A stretch of DNA of 64,000 bases from Bacteroidales bacterium UBA1173. GTDB lineage: Bacteria; Bacteroidota; Bacteroidia; Bacteroidales; F082. The notes under the pieces are model-generated. The model had not been told where the DNA came from and ran no database searches. It was given only the letters and a program-made list of their open reading frames with translations. The stretch covers positions 175,252 to 239,251 of the forward strand of contig DBYZ01000004.1 of NCBI GenBank assembly GCA_002311655.1, in the 5' to 3' direction. The translations under genes and the position numbers were made by a program. This document shows, one piece after another, positions 26,807 to 36,097 of the stretch. Numbering within the stretch: position 1 is the first letter of the stretch; each line of letters opens with the position of its first letter.

Positions 26807-29800
26807 ATGAAATGTTTTAAGTTACTTTTATCAGCAATGCTATTATCCTCAGCATTAATTGTGAATGCTCAGTTAAGCAAAGCAGATGCAGACAAATTGG
26901 TTCTCAACACCATTATTAATGACACCACCAAAACCGTTTATACTTTAAACGAACTGCTTAGCCATGGTGAGAGTGTTATGACAGCAGAAGGTGTCGATTT
27001 ACAAAACCCTTACAATAATTCTTTTGTATATTTTATCGATGATATGCCTTTAGCCAATTGGGTGCATCCGTGTCGTTACATTTTCATTAATATAGAGGAT
27101 AGTTCATACACAATCGAAGAAGAGGATATATACCCCAATGACTACCATGCATTTGTTCGTATAAGTAAACGTACTTATAAAAACAGGACACAATGGCCCC
27201 ACACAACATACACAATACCACCGAAGGCCACGCCAAATAGCAAACTTTATGCCGTGTTAATTGCCGGAGATGTTGGACCTGATGGTAATGATGTCAAGTC
27301 TTGGTTTAACCTTTCTTGTGTATATACTACACTTGTTAACAAATATGGATTCATAGAAAACAATAGCAACAGTCATATAATCGTCTGTACAAATTATGAA
27401 GTTCACTATGCCATGAATTATTTGAATAACTCTCCTTTATTATATCCTGAAGTAGATTTGAATCATAGTGGAGGTATTGATAATTGTTTTGATTTTTATA
27501 CCGACTATAATCATAAGAATGACATAAAAAAAATATTCGATAATCTCTCGGGAGAACAACATTCATTAAGCGACGTCCCGGAACTTAGTGAAAACGATCA
27601 GCTTTTTGTTTTTATTTGCGGAGTTGGTTCATCTAACAACAATACTCAAAAAATCATGCTTAAAAGAGGGCAGAATGCGGAGTATTTAACTGACAGTGAT
27701 TTGACAACATATGTGAATAAAATCAAATGTTCTCAAATGACATTTTTTATAGATTGTAATTTTGCCGGAGGTTTTATAGATGAACTTATGGGTGATACAT
27801 CGGCAGAATGCCAGAACAGAGCGGTTCATACAAGTACTGATGTGACACACAAGAGTTGGTCGGAACAGTATATATCGGAATATACAGGTCGTGGCGGTGG
27901 AGGAGATACAGGATTGGTTGACGAATACGTTTATTACTGGGCTGCGGCATCATTGGGCTATTATCCGATACTCGGGACTTATACTAGTACGGATAGTATT
28001 TCCGGACCGTGGTATAAATATAATTACACGGCTATCGGAGAGTTTCCTTGGTATGAAATCAATACTTTTAATGATCCCTATGGAACTCAACATAGTGCCT
28101 ACGATGTTAATCCGGACACAAATAACGACAATACGCTTTCGATGGAGGAGGCTTTCAAATTCGCTGATAATTTGGATAGTTATTCGCATAATGGATATTT
28201 TAATCCTATTAATACTATGGCAAATGGCGATTCATGTGTTGAATATCCCGGCCATGCTTACGAAAGCACTTTTACAAAAGAACTCATAACATTAAACGGC
28301 TATCGGGGAACAATCGGCGATGATGCTGCAACAGGCGCAGGACATAAATACACACTTGCTGACAATGTGACCGTTGTCCCTAATTCGACATTGACAATCA
28401 GCAATAACTCCTTAATTGAAGGCAAAAACAAGATATTAACGAATTATGGCAGTATCACAACATCCACAAACACGAACAATGCTACTTTTAAAAGAGTAAC
28501 ATTCAACAACCTCGGAGGCAGCATGTCATATACAAATTGTGTTTTTGACACTTGTAATACCATGTTTACCTGTGATGGTCCCTTAATGATAGAGAATTCA
28601 ATATTCAACCGCACACGTTTACATGTTTATGTAGACGACGAACATATAGACAACTATACAGTCAATATTTCAAACAATGTTTTCAACGACATCGGGCTTA
28701 CTAATAGAGCTTTAAATATAGAAAAGGTCCCACAGTGTAATGTCATTGATAATAGTATTACATCTGGAGGTAACGGTATATTTATTTCCAATTTGTCTGG
28801 TCTTTACAGCAACTATGTTTTCAACAACAATACTATTTATAATTGCAGTTACAGCGGCTTCGTATCTTATGCAAGTAACGGGATTCTCAATGGCAACAAT
28901 ATCTCCTATAATAACACAGATGGTTTGCAGTCATACAATCTTAGTGGACTGCATGTGAAAGGGGACAGTTTAGCACCAAATAAATTTGTAACACAACGGT
29001 TGACTTTTAACGGCAGATACCAAGTTCATGCCACGAATAACAGTTATCCGATTGACTTTCATTACAACTGGCTCGCTGAAAACACAAATTCAAATTACTA
29101 TATTTTGTATTATGAATCCAATCATTCTTATGGCTCACGCCCTTTGGTGTTCAATGTGACAAATAACTGTTGGGATCCATTGTCAGACAACCAGATTTCA
29201 TCACACCTGCTTTCGACAGGCAATACAACTTTCAATTATCTGCCCACATGGAATCCGAGTGGACCTTACAGTATGCCGGACGCGTTAGAGACGATACTCG
29301 CCTTGGGGAATAATTATGCAGAAAGCGGCGATTATGAAGAGGCAAAAGAAACATTTATGGGACTTGTTTCAAATTACCCAGACAGTCCCGAAGCAATTAC
29401 TGCCCTGAAAGCCCTCTTCTCTGTAGAAATCGCTTCAGGGGGTGATTTCATCGATTTAAAAGATTATTATCTGGAACTTATTGCCGACAACAATCTTGGA
29501 ATTGTAGCAGACAACCTCGCTAACAGATGTGACATCAGAATCGGGAACTATTCCGACGCAATCAACTGGTATGAAGACAAAATCATTGACCCCAACACAT
29601 CATATTCTGAACGTATTTTTGCCGAGATAGATTTGGGTGACCTTTATTTGCAAATGAACAACAATGGTACTAGAGCTATTCAAGGCAAGTTGACGGAATA
29701 CATTCCTGTCTCGAAAGAAGCTCATGAATCACGTAGCGACCATCTGCTTTCATTACTCCCTGGCGGTATTGAAGAGGAAAAGACATGCAATACAATTGCC

Positions 29801-30055
29801 ACACAAATGTCTTGCTCGCCAAATCCGACAAACGGCAAAACAACTTTGCTTTATACGCTGTCTGATGACTCTGATATAGAAATCTTTGTCTTCGACATGC
29901 TTGGCAACGAAGTATTACATGTCAATTCAGTAAAACAAAACAGCGGCAGTCATGAAGCCGAGCTAGATTTGTCAAATATGCCTGACGGGATGTATTTCTG
30001 CAATATATATATTGGCAATAACAACAATGAAACATTAAAAATCATAAAACATTAA
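26807..30055 (+). CDS. Secreted caspase-like (C13-like) protein with beta-helix, TPR and T9SS sorting domain; His dyad residue missing
   Basis: 1082 residues with a signal peptide (ending VNAQ). Residues about 146-345 resemble a peptidase C13/caspase-like domain: KLYAVLIAGDVG, then the strand QLFVFICGVGSS, then MTFFIDCNFAGGFIDEL with a Cys at 317 where the nucleophile should be. The His normally found in the DHGG loop is replaced by CGVG near 271-274, so catalysis is doubtful. Residues about 500-770 are parallel beta-helix repeats (many N-rich turns), about 815-965 TPR-like helices, and 1010-1082 a T9SS sorting domain (SPNPTNGKTTL ... GMYFCNIYIG ... KIIKH). Probably exported to the cell surface; function unknown. 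Confidence 0.7.
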   Translation: MKCFKLLLSAMLLSSALIVNAQLSKADADKLVLNTIINDTTKTVYTLNELLSHGESVMTAEGVDLQNPYNNSFVYFIDDMPLANWVHPCRYIFINIEDSSYTIEEEDIYPNDYHAFVRISKRTYKNRTQWPHTTYTIPPKATPNSKLYAVLIAGDVGPDGNDVKSWFNLSCVYTTLVNKYGFIENNSNSHIIVCTNYEVHYAMNYLNNSPLLYPEVDLNHSGGIDNCFDFYTDYNHKNDIKKIFDNLSGEQHSLSDVPELSENDQLFVFICGVGSSNNNTQKIMLKRGQNAEYLTDSDLTTYVNKIKCSQMTFFIDCNFAGGFIDELMGDTSAECQNRAVHTSTDVTHKSWSEQYISEYTGRGGGGDTGLVDEYVYYWAAASLGYYPILGTYTSTDSISGPWYKYNYTAIGEFPWYEINTFNDPYGTQHSAYDVNPDTNNDNTLSMEEAFKFADNLDSYSHNGYFNPINTMANGDSCVEYPGHAYESTFTKELITLNGYRGTIGDDAATGAGHKYTLADNVTVVPNSTLTISNNSLIEGKNKILTNYGSITTSTNTNNATFKRVTFNNLGGSMSYTNCVFDTCNTMFTCDGPLMIENSIFNRTRLHVYVDDEHIDNYTVNISNNVFNDIGLTNRALNIEKVPQCNVIDNSITSGGNGIFISNLSGLYSNYVFNNNTIYNCSYSGFVSYASNGILNGNNISYNNTDGLQSYNLSGLHVKGDSLAPNKFVTQRLTFNGRYQVHATNNSYPIDFHYNWLAENTNSNYYILYYESNHSYGSRPLVFNVTNNCWDPLSDNQISSHLLSTGNTTFNYLPTWNPSGPYSMPDALETILALGNNYAESGDYEEAKETFMGLVSNYPDSPEAITALKALFSVEIASGGDFIDLKDYYLELIADNNLGIVADNLANRCDIRIGNYSDAINWYEDKIIDPNTSYSERIFAEIDLGDLYLQMNNNGTRAIQGKLTEYIPVSKEAHESRSDHLLSLLPGGIEEEKTCNTIATQMSCSPNPTNGKTTLLYTLSDDSDIEIFVFDMLGNEVLHVNSVKQNSGSHEAELDLSNMPDGMYFCNIYIGNNNNETLKIIKH

Positions 30056-30062
30056 AAGAATG

Positions 30063-30083
30063 TATTACCTTTGCAAGGTAATA
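30063..30083 (+). promoter_or_regulatory. Promoter with dyad: TATTACCTT-TGC-AAGGTAATA
   Basis: A perfect 9-bp inverted repeat with a 3-nt spacer exactly overlaps a consensus -7 box TACCTTTG (30066-30073). This is 26 nt upstream of the ATG at 30109 and just after the stop of the preceding gene. It can act as an operator for a dimeric regulator or as a weak hairpin. Confidence 0.5.
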
Positions 30084-30108
30084 GTATGTTAAACTTAAAT
30101 TTAAAGCT

Positions 30109-31782
30109 ATGAAAAAGTCATTATTAACAATCGTTACAGTGCTTTTAGGAATGGTACTTAACGCTCAGGTTTCGGTATGGGACGGCACAGCCGAACCATG
30201 GACCAATGGCAAAGGAACAGCAGAAGACCCTTATCTGATTGAGAATGCGCAGCAGTTGGCATATCTCGCCCAGCAGGTCAATGCGCCCAACAACTACACC
30301 GCTGTTCCTCATGAAATTTATGCCGACACATGGTTTACTCTTACAACAGATCTAGATTTGGGCGGCAACGACGGGCTTTTGTGGACGCCTATAGGAAAAT
30401 ATGACGGCATCAACCATGTCCAGTCGGCATTTGCAGGACACTTAGACGGAGATGAGCACATCATACACAACATGCATGTCGAATCACCCGGAGACAAAAG
30501 CAATCTGGATTTTGGCCTATTCGGAATGGTCAGTGATGGCAGCGTCAAAAACATTATACTGGATTCGGATTGCGAGGTGAATATTCAATACGGAATATTA
30601 TCAGGAGAGGTTGGAATGGCTATTGGCGGTATTATTGGCATGGGTTATAACGTAGATTTGGAAAATTGCGTGAACAGGGCTAATATAAGCGCCGATGTGG
30701 AATACACATATTTATCGTTGAGCTGCGGAGGATTGTTCGGCAATCTGTATATCGGCAGCAGCGTTAAAAACTGTCATAATTACGGAGATGTTTATTGCCG
30801 TGGTGCGGTCTACTATGGAAGCTTAAGTCCTGCAGGCATTGTGTCACGTGCAGAAGGTTGTGACATCTTAGGATGCTCTAACAGCGGTAATATCACCGGA
30901 ATCATAAGTGATTTTGGAATATTCGAAAGTGGTGCAGCGACTGGAGGAATAGTCGGTGTGGCAAGAGGCGATTGTAATATCGAAAAATGCAGCAACACAG
31001 GAACATTGCTTACCAGAGACACCTTCGGACAATATGATCAGGCATCAGCCTGCGGAGGAATCCTGGGAAGTTCCTTCACCTTACAATATACAACAAACAT
31101 CATTATCAAAAACTGCTACTGTGTTGCCAATATCAGCACTATTACAAATTATGCGGACAAAAAATTCAACTATGCCGGAGGTATTTTCGGCGCCACATAC
31201 GGCTATTGGAATGAACCTGTCCAACATAATATAACGATAGAAAACTGCTATGCCGCCGGCACCATCACAGCCGACACAATTGGCGGTATCATCGCACATG
31301 AAGGTTGGATCATCTATCCAAGATCAGCGATTGTGTCAAACTCATACTACAGCAACACCATTGAAAGCTGGAACGAATATGGCGAATCGTTATCCGATGA
31401 TTATATGAAATCAGCGGAATTTGTTAATGTCCTTAACACTGACGGCATCATGTTCACCTTGGACGAGAACAACATAAACAACGGATATCCTGTTTTCGCG
31501 GAGAGAGATCTGTTTGATGTTAAGGATAATGTTGTGGACAATGAAATTACAGCCTACCCTAACCCGACATCCGGATTAGTATTCATAAACTCGGTCGACA
31601 AAACGAACTGCAACGCCATTGACATCTATGCCTTGGATGGCCGTCTTATAGCTACGCACCCTGGCATTGCTCTACAAGACAACGTCATAATCGACATGTC
31701 GAATCTCCCCAATGGCGTTTATTTATTAAAAGCAAGTTTCGTTGACGGTTCAAAGGCTGCAACACGCATTGTTAAACAATAA
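30109..31782 (+). CDS. Secreted GLUG-type repeat protein with T9SS sorting domain
   Basis: 557 residues, signal peptide MKKSLLTIVTVLLGMVLNAQ. The body consists of GLUG-like repeats: GTAEDPYLIENAQQLAYLAQ, FAGHLDGDEHIIHNMHV, LFGMVSDGSVKNI, GGIIGMGYNVDLENCVNRA, GGIVGVARGDCNIEKCSNTG. Such repeats form extended beta structures in adhesins and surface proteins. The C-terminus (AYPNPTSGLVFINSVDKT ... IYALDGRLI ... LPNGVYLLKASFVDG ... RIVKQ) is a typical type A T9SS sorting domain. It is probably displayed at the surface for attachment, which is inference from the repeats. The next gene starts 5 bp after the stop. Confidence 0.82.
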   Translation: MKKSLLTIVTVLLGMVLNAQVSVWDGTAEPWTNGKGTAEDPYLIENAQQLAYLAQQVNAPNNYTAVPHEIYADTWFTLTTDLDLGGNDGLLWTPIGKYDGINHVQSAFAGHLDGDEHIIHNMHVESPGDKSNLDFGLFGMVSDGSVKNIILDSDCEVNIQYGILSGEVGMAIGGIIGMGYNVDLENCVNRANISADVEYTYLSLSCGGLFGNLYIGSSVKNCHNYGDVYCRGAVYYGSLSPAGIVSRAEGCDILGCSNSGNITGIISDFGIFESGAATGGIVGVARGDCNIEKCSNTGTLLTRDTFGQYDQASACGGILGSSFTLQYTTNIIIKNCYCVANISTITNYADKKFNYAGGIFGATYGYWNEPVQHNITIENCYAAGTITADTIGGIIAHEGWIIYPRSAIVSNSYYSNTIESWNEYGESLSDDYMKSAEFVNVLNTDGIMFTLDENNINNGYPVFAERDLFDVKDNVVDNEITAYPNPTSGLVFINSVDKTNCNAIDIYALDGRLIATHPGIALQDNVIIDMSNLPNGVYLLKASFVDGSKAATRIVKQ

Positions 31783-31787
31783 ACAGC

Positions 31788-32708
31788 ATGAAAAGACTAT
31801 ATACATTTGTTATATCGTTGCTTTGTGGAATATTGGCAGTGAACGCCCAAGAGACGTTCATTGCCAATAATTTGGTATATTCCGTCAACGATGATGGCGT
31901 TTCGGCGACGGTCACCGGACATGTTGACGGCACAGAGGCAACAGGCTCCATTGTTATCCCCGACTTCGTGTCAAACAATGGAAACGACTATCCGGTCACT
32001 CGCATCGGAGAGAATGCTTTCGCTAATACCCATAGCCTTCATGGAACACTAACCATTGGCAACAATGTGACTGAAATAGGATATGCTGCCTTCGTCAAAT
32101 GCGACAGTTTGTCGGGCAATTTGAATATCCCTAATTCTGTCGTTATAATAAATGCTCATGCTTTCAACGGTTGCCATGGCTTTACAGGTTCTTTGACCAT
32201 TCCTCCTTCGGTTACTAAAATCTATGGATGCGCTTTCGAGTTTTGTATTGGATTCGATGGAACTCTGACAATTCCTAATTCCGTAGACTTCATAGGCTCG
32301 CATGCTTTTGAGTTTTGTTCCAATTTCACAAAAGCTGTGTCACTGGCGGAAGAACCTCCAACTTTAGGATACGATAACAACAACACTACTATTTTTCAAT
32401 TTGATGGATTCGGCTGCTCGACTCTCATCGTCCCTTGCGGAAGCAAAACCAAATATGAAAACTCGCCATGGCATGACAGTTTTGGCGGTTTTTCAACGAT
32501 TATAGAAGACTGCGAGAATGTTTTGGAATTGAATGATAATCCTATACCTGTTGCGATAGACATTTACTCTTTAGATGGCAGGTTTGTCAAATCGCAAACA
32601 AACAACCTCAACACCGTTGACATCTCGAGTCTTGGTACAGGCGTTTATATCGTAAAAATCAGGATGGCTGACGGCACGGAGTCGTCAAAAAAAATCGTTA
32701 AGGAATAA
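31788..32708 (+). CDS. Secreted BspA-like leucine-rich repeat protein with short T9SS tail
   Basis: 306 residues with a signal peptide (MKRLYTFVISLLCGILAVNAQ). Residues about 65-200 are LRR_5/BspA-type repeats (ITRIGENAFANTHSLHGTLTIGNNVTEIGYAAF; LNIPNSVVIINAHAFNGC; LTIPPSVTKIYGCAFEFC). BspA-like repeats bind host proteins or other cells in oral Bacteroidota. The C-terminus (AIDIYSLDGRFV ... LGTGVYIVKIRMADG ... KIVKE) is a T9SS sorting domain that lacks the usual YPNP opening, so it is shortened. Cotranscribed with the GLUG-repeat protein. Confidence 0.82.
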   Translation: MKRLYTFVISLLCGILAVNAQETFIANNLVYSVNDDGVSATVTGHVDGTEATGSIVIPDFVSNNGNDYPVTRIGENAFANTHSLHGTLTIGNNVTEIGYAAFVKCDSLSGNLNIPNSVVIINAHAFNGCHGFTGSLTIPPSVTKIYGCAFEFCIGFDGTLTIPNSVDFIGSHAFEFCSNFTKAVSLAEEPPTLGYDNNNTTIFQFDGFGCSTLIVPCGSKTKYENSPWHDSFGGFSTIIEDCENVLELNDNPIPVAIDIYSLDGRFVKSQTNNLNTVDISSLGTGVYIVKIRMADGTESSKKIVKE

Positions 32709-33052
32709 AGATTTGAAAACCATACAAAAAATCAGATATTCGAATTCCCTAAGAAAAATGCAATCCGAGATTATTTATTTACTTTTCCGACAGCGACAGT
32801 TATGGCACTTTTCAAATGGCGATTAGTACTATGGAAAGTTTGAGGCAGTAGATTGATAAGTGTTATCATGATTGCAATTAAACAAATAGATTCGTTATTA
32901 CGTGTATGTTACATACATTCATTGCATTTTCAATTTTTTACATGTAATATGAAAAAAATGTTTTTTGTATAAAAAAATATTATAATTTTGCAGACGATAA
33001 TTGCGTTCTTCTGCAAAAGTATAAAAACTATGTTTAATTAAATGTAAACAAC
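32709..33052. other. 344-bp AT-rich intergenic stretch
   Basis: It holds one clear element, a TAATTTTG box at 32983-32990 ahead of the next gene. No hairpin terminator, RNA gene or conserved open frame is visible. Confidence 0.6.
32983..32990 (+). promoter_or_regulatory. -7 box TAATTTTG for the AT-rich gene pair
   Basis: A perfect TAnnTTTG box with a TTTG at 32964-32967 upstream; the ATG at 33053 is 62 nt downstream. Confidence 0.5.
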
Positions 33053-33367
33053 ATGAATTTTTTAAAATTTGGTTCTAAAAAGAAACTCAAAAAAATGCAA
33101 ACTAATATAACTGAAATAAACAAGTTGTATTACAATGCAAACACTGATGAAATAACAGAAGAGCGCTTGTTTGAACATCTTCTTTTACATCCAACTGGTT
33201 ATATAGATAAAGATGATATAATCATGAATTCTCCGATTGCGAACAAATACTATCGGATGGGATATATCACAAAAGGAATAGATATTCATTTTAAGCAACA
33301 ATACAGACTAACTTCTTTCGGCTTAAGCCAAATAGAGTTGGCCATGTCATTATCCTTGCTGTCTTGA
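33053..33367 (+). CDS. Unrecognised small protein, possible winged-helix
   Basis: 104 residues, Lys-rich at the N-terminus (MNFLKFGSKKKLKKMQTN) with no signal peptide. The second half (EERLFEHLLLHPTGYI ... YRMGYITKGIDIHFKQQYRLTSFGLSQIELA) has the helix-then-beta-hairpin pattern of a winged helix, with a YRLTSFG wing like the YxLTxxG of many regulators. I do not recognise a family. The codons are strongly AT-rich like the next gene, 84 bp downstream, and unlike the flanking envelope genes, so the pair may have been acquired together. Confidence 0.6.
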   Translation: MNFLKFGSKKKLKKMQTNITEINKLYYNANTDEITEERLFEHLLLHPTGYIDKDDIIMNSPIANKYYRMGYITKGIDIHFKQQYRLTSFGLSQIELAMSLSLLS

Positions 33368-33451
33368 GAACTTGATTGTTTCTGCATACAGTAGTAATTA
33401 TTTTACCGTTTTTTTAGTTTAATAAATTAGGATGTTTTAAAATATTATCCT

Positions 33452-34930
33452 ATGGAAGGGAATTATTGTGTATTTTGGTTTCCAAGTGTATATCACACTT
33501 CAATAAATAAAAGGCTTCAAAGATTTGAAGTTGAAAAGTCTATTTCGGATTTTGGATCAGACGTGGTTAAGCTTACAGTTTCCATTAATTATTCATACGA
33601 CGAAAAAAGCTTAGAAGACGCATTAAAAAAAGCCCGACAAGACAAATCAATTATTAAGAACAATCTGCATTTTGAAGTATACAAAACCTACAATGGTAAA
33701 AAAGAAGCCATTTTTACAAATTTTGATTTAATATACAAAGACCACTCTAATAATGGCATGGTTGTATATTACTATCAAAAGCCAAGTAATTATCCTAAAG
33801 CAGATAACATTCCCCCTTTTGAAAGGGCTTTACAGACAATATTCTACCATTGTGCAAAATTGTTATTTCACGACCATGAGGTTCAAATGGACAGGGATAG
33901 TGGATTGGTGGCATACATTGCAGGTCCAGCATTTGATCCCAAAAACATTCGTAAACCAGACAACAACGCTATTAAATTCTTCTTCTCACAATACGAGACG
34001 ATTTTCATGGATTATGCAGAAACTGTATCTGAACGGATTAGAAGAAGAGATGCTATTGTTACAAAATTCGAAGGTGAAACTCTCATTTCAGACAACATGT
34101 CTGGCTTCTCTGGTTATAAAGCATTAACTCAATTCGGACGAAGAGAGTTTATATCATGGTACAATGATAAAAATAACTCATCGGAGGTACTGCGTTGTAA
34201 AAAAGACATGCTATCATCTTGGCTTGTAATCAGTCCACATTACACGATGCGTAAAAGAAGTAGAGACTATTATCTGGATCGTATCATCCGAATTGGAAAT
34301 ATTGTAAAATCAAGGCTGAAAAAGAACGCCAAAGATGAGATTATCAAAGAGAATAGAATCGTTGAAAAACTAAAAGAAATTACTGACATTTTCAAAGAAT
34401 GGGGAGATACACCTTGGAGAAAAATAACGAAAAATCAGATTTTTTCTGTTACAAACATAATAAGAATTTGTGAAATAGAATTGGGATTAATTAATATCAA
34501 AAGAGGTCGTTTGTACAGAAAATTAATGAAATGTCATCTTGATTTACCTCTGCTTACAGAAGAGACGCGAAAACAAATTAGCAAATTATGCGAGGGCGCT
34601 TTGACGGAATATGTGTATTGTAAAACACTTCTGGAGTCTAAATACAACACACATGTCACACATTCAAAAAAAGAAACCATTGAGGATGAACTTGACAGAT
34701 GGAGAAAAAAAGCGTGTAATATAAGAAATGCGATACGATACATTGAAACAGTTAAATACAGATGTTTAAATGCTCAATCTAATAGCATTAATCTGACTCT
34801 AAAAAAAGCTGATAGATTAAGCCAAAACGCAAAAGTATGGACAGCAATCGGCATTGTGTTATCGGTTATTGGATTAGCCCTTACTGCTGTTGGTATTGTT
34901 CTGTCAACACAAGGCTGTGGCTGTTGTTAA
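33452..34930 (+). CDS. Unrecognised tail-anchored protein of 492 residues
   Basis: There is no signal peptide. The N-terminal 200 residues are mixed alpha/beta (EKSISDFGSDVVKLTVSINYSY; LHFEVYKTYNGKKEAIFTNFD). The middle to C-terminal part is highly charged and helical (about 225-450). A single hydrophobic helix near residues 463-488 (VWTAIGIVLSVIGLALTAVG) lies at the very end, followed only by a Cys-rich QGCGCC. This is a tail-anchored layout with a cytoplasmic body. The gene is AT-rich and follows the small possible wHTH gene. I recognise no family; defence, phage or signalling roles are all possible and untested. Confidence 0.75.
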   Translation: MEGNYCVFWFPSVYHTSINKRLQRFEVEKSISDFGSDVVKLTVSINYSYDEKSLEDALKKARQDKSIIKNNLHFEVYKTYNGKKEAIFTNFDLIYKDHSNNGMVVYYYQKPSNYPKADNIPPFERALQTIFYHCAKLLFHDHEVQMDRDSGLVAYIAGPAFDPKNIRKPDNNAIKFFFSQYETIFMDYAETVSERIRRRDAIVTKFEGETLISDNMSGFSGYKALTQFGRREFISWYNDKNNSSEVLRCKKDMLSSWLVISPHYTMRKRSRDYYLDRIIRIGNIVKSRLKKNAKDEIIKENRIVEKLKEITDIFKEWGDTPWRKITKNQIFSVTNIIRICEIELGLINIKRGRLYRKLMKCHLDLPLLTEETRKQISKLCEGALTEYVYCKTLLESKYNTHVTHSKKETIEDELDRWRKKACNIRNAIRYIETVKYRCLNAQSNSINLTLKKADRLSQNAKVWTAIGIVLSVIGLALTAVGIVLSTQGCGCC

Positions 34931-34965
34931 CATCCGTTTGTTACAAAATCCTGTATACATAAACT

Positions 34966-36036
34966 TTATTTCCTCACGCCGTTTTCGAACTTCACAACAA
35001 ATGCCCCATCATAGCCTTGTTTTATCACCTCTTTGAGGTAGGCGTCGGCTTCTTGTTTGGTGGCGAAACAGCCGGTGGTGTATTTGAACATGCCGTTGTG
35101 CTCGTAACAGTCGACATCGGAAAGATTGCTGTAAACAGCAGCTGGATTGTCGAGTTTTCGACTTCGCGTTGTGAACTGCACCTTGTAAACAATGCCTTTA
35201 TTTTTGTCAACAACTGGTTTTTCTGGTTGTTGCACAATTTCTTGCTGAAACTCGACTGAGTTTTTCTCGTAGTTGGTTTTGTAGGCGCAAAAAGCCCGAT
35301 AAACCGCCGAAGCCAGATAATCCTGTCCATCGTTCGACATCATGAATTTTTCCTCGGTAGGGTTTGAGATGAAACCGAGCTCCACGAGGATTGAAGGCAT
35401 GGCTGTTTTGTAAAGCACCAGGAAACCGGCCTGCTGCACTCCCCTATCGCTGCGTTTAGCTTTGTTAACCAATTCATTCTGAACGAGTTCAGCCAATTCA
35501 AGCGAACGCTGTTTGAACTCACTCTGTATGAAGCTGAAGGCGATATATGCTTCGGTGCTGTTTGGGTCGAAGCCACCGTAGTTCTCCTCCACGTTGCTTT
35601 CATAGAGAATTGAAGCGTTTTCGCGTTTAGCGACGGCGAGGTTGGCGTTGTTTCTGTGGTCACCCATCACGAAAATCTCAGCCCCGCTGGTGCCTGGCGA
35701 GTTCGCCACCGAGTTGCAGTGAATCGAGATGAAGACATCGGCGTTGTTGCGATTTGCGATGTTGGCGCGTTCCATCAGCTCGACGAAAACATCGGATGTG
35801 CGGGTGTAGATAACCTTCACGTCAGGATACTTTTTCTTGATGTATTCGCCAGTTTTTTTTGCCACCGACAGGGTGATATCCTTCTCTTTGGCGTTCTTTC
35901 CCACCGCTCCGGCATCTTTTCCGCCATGTCCGGCATCAATCACAACAGTCTGAATCTTAGTCGTTTGAGCCTTGCCATCAGGCGAAAAAACCAACAATCC
36001 CATTAATATAATAAAAAATATAATTCTGTTGTTCAT
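34966..36036 (-). CDS. N-acetylmuramoyl-L-alanine amidase (Amidase_3) with SPOR-like C-terminus
   Basis: 356 residues with a signal peptide (ending GKAQ). The zinc amidase domain spans about residues 28-265: VVIDAGHGGKDAGAVG carries the first zinc His, ANRNNADVFISIHCNS another, and SILVELGFISNP the catalytic Glu. The C-terminal part (about 285-356: VYKVQFTTRSRKLD ... YTTGCFATKQEADAYLKEV) looks like a SPOR-type peptidoglycan-binding repeat. It cuts the amide bond between muramic acid and the stem peptide during daughter-cell separation. Divergent from the LptD-like gene, with overlapping promoters. Confidence 0.93.
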   Translation of the reverse strand: MNNRIIFFIILMGLLVFSPDGKAQTTKIQTVVIDAGHGGKDAGAVGKNAKEKDITLSVAKKTGEYIKKKYPDVKVIYTRTSDVFVELMERANIANRNNADVFISIHCNSVANSPGTSGAEIFVMGDHRNNANLAVAKRENASILYESNVEENYGGFDPNSTEAYIAFSFIQSEFKQRSLELAELVQNELVNKAKRSDRGVQQAGFLVLYKTAMPSILVELGFISNPTEEKFMMSNDGQDYLASAVYRAFCAYKTNYEKNSVEFQQEIVQQPEKPVVDKNKGIVYKVQFTTRSRKLDNPAAVYSNLSDVDCYEHNGMFKYTTGCFATKQEADAYLKEVIKQGYDGAFVVKFENGVRK

Positions 36037-36045
36037 AAAAAACCT

Positions 36046-36087
36046 TATCTTTGCAGTTTGAATTAATTTGAATTTTTTACAAAATTA
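36046..36087. promoter_or_regulatory. Overlapping divergent promoters for the amidase and LptD-like genes
   Basis: TATCTTTG at 36046-36053 (plus strand) faces the LptD-like gene, and TAATTTTG at 36080-36087 (minus strand) faces the amidase. The two boxes point toward each other, so the predicted transcripts overlap by some 15-20 nt at their 5' ends. Confidence 0.5.
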
Positions 36088-36097
36088 GATAAAAATC

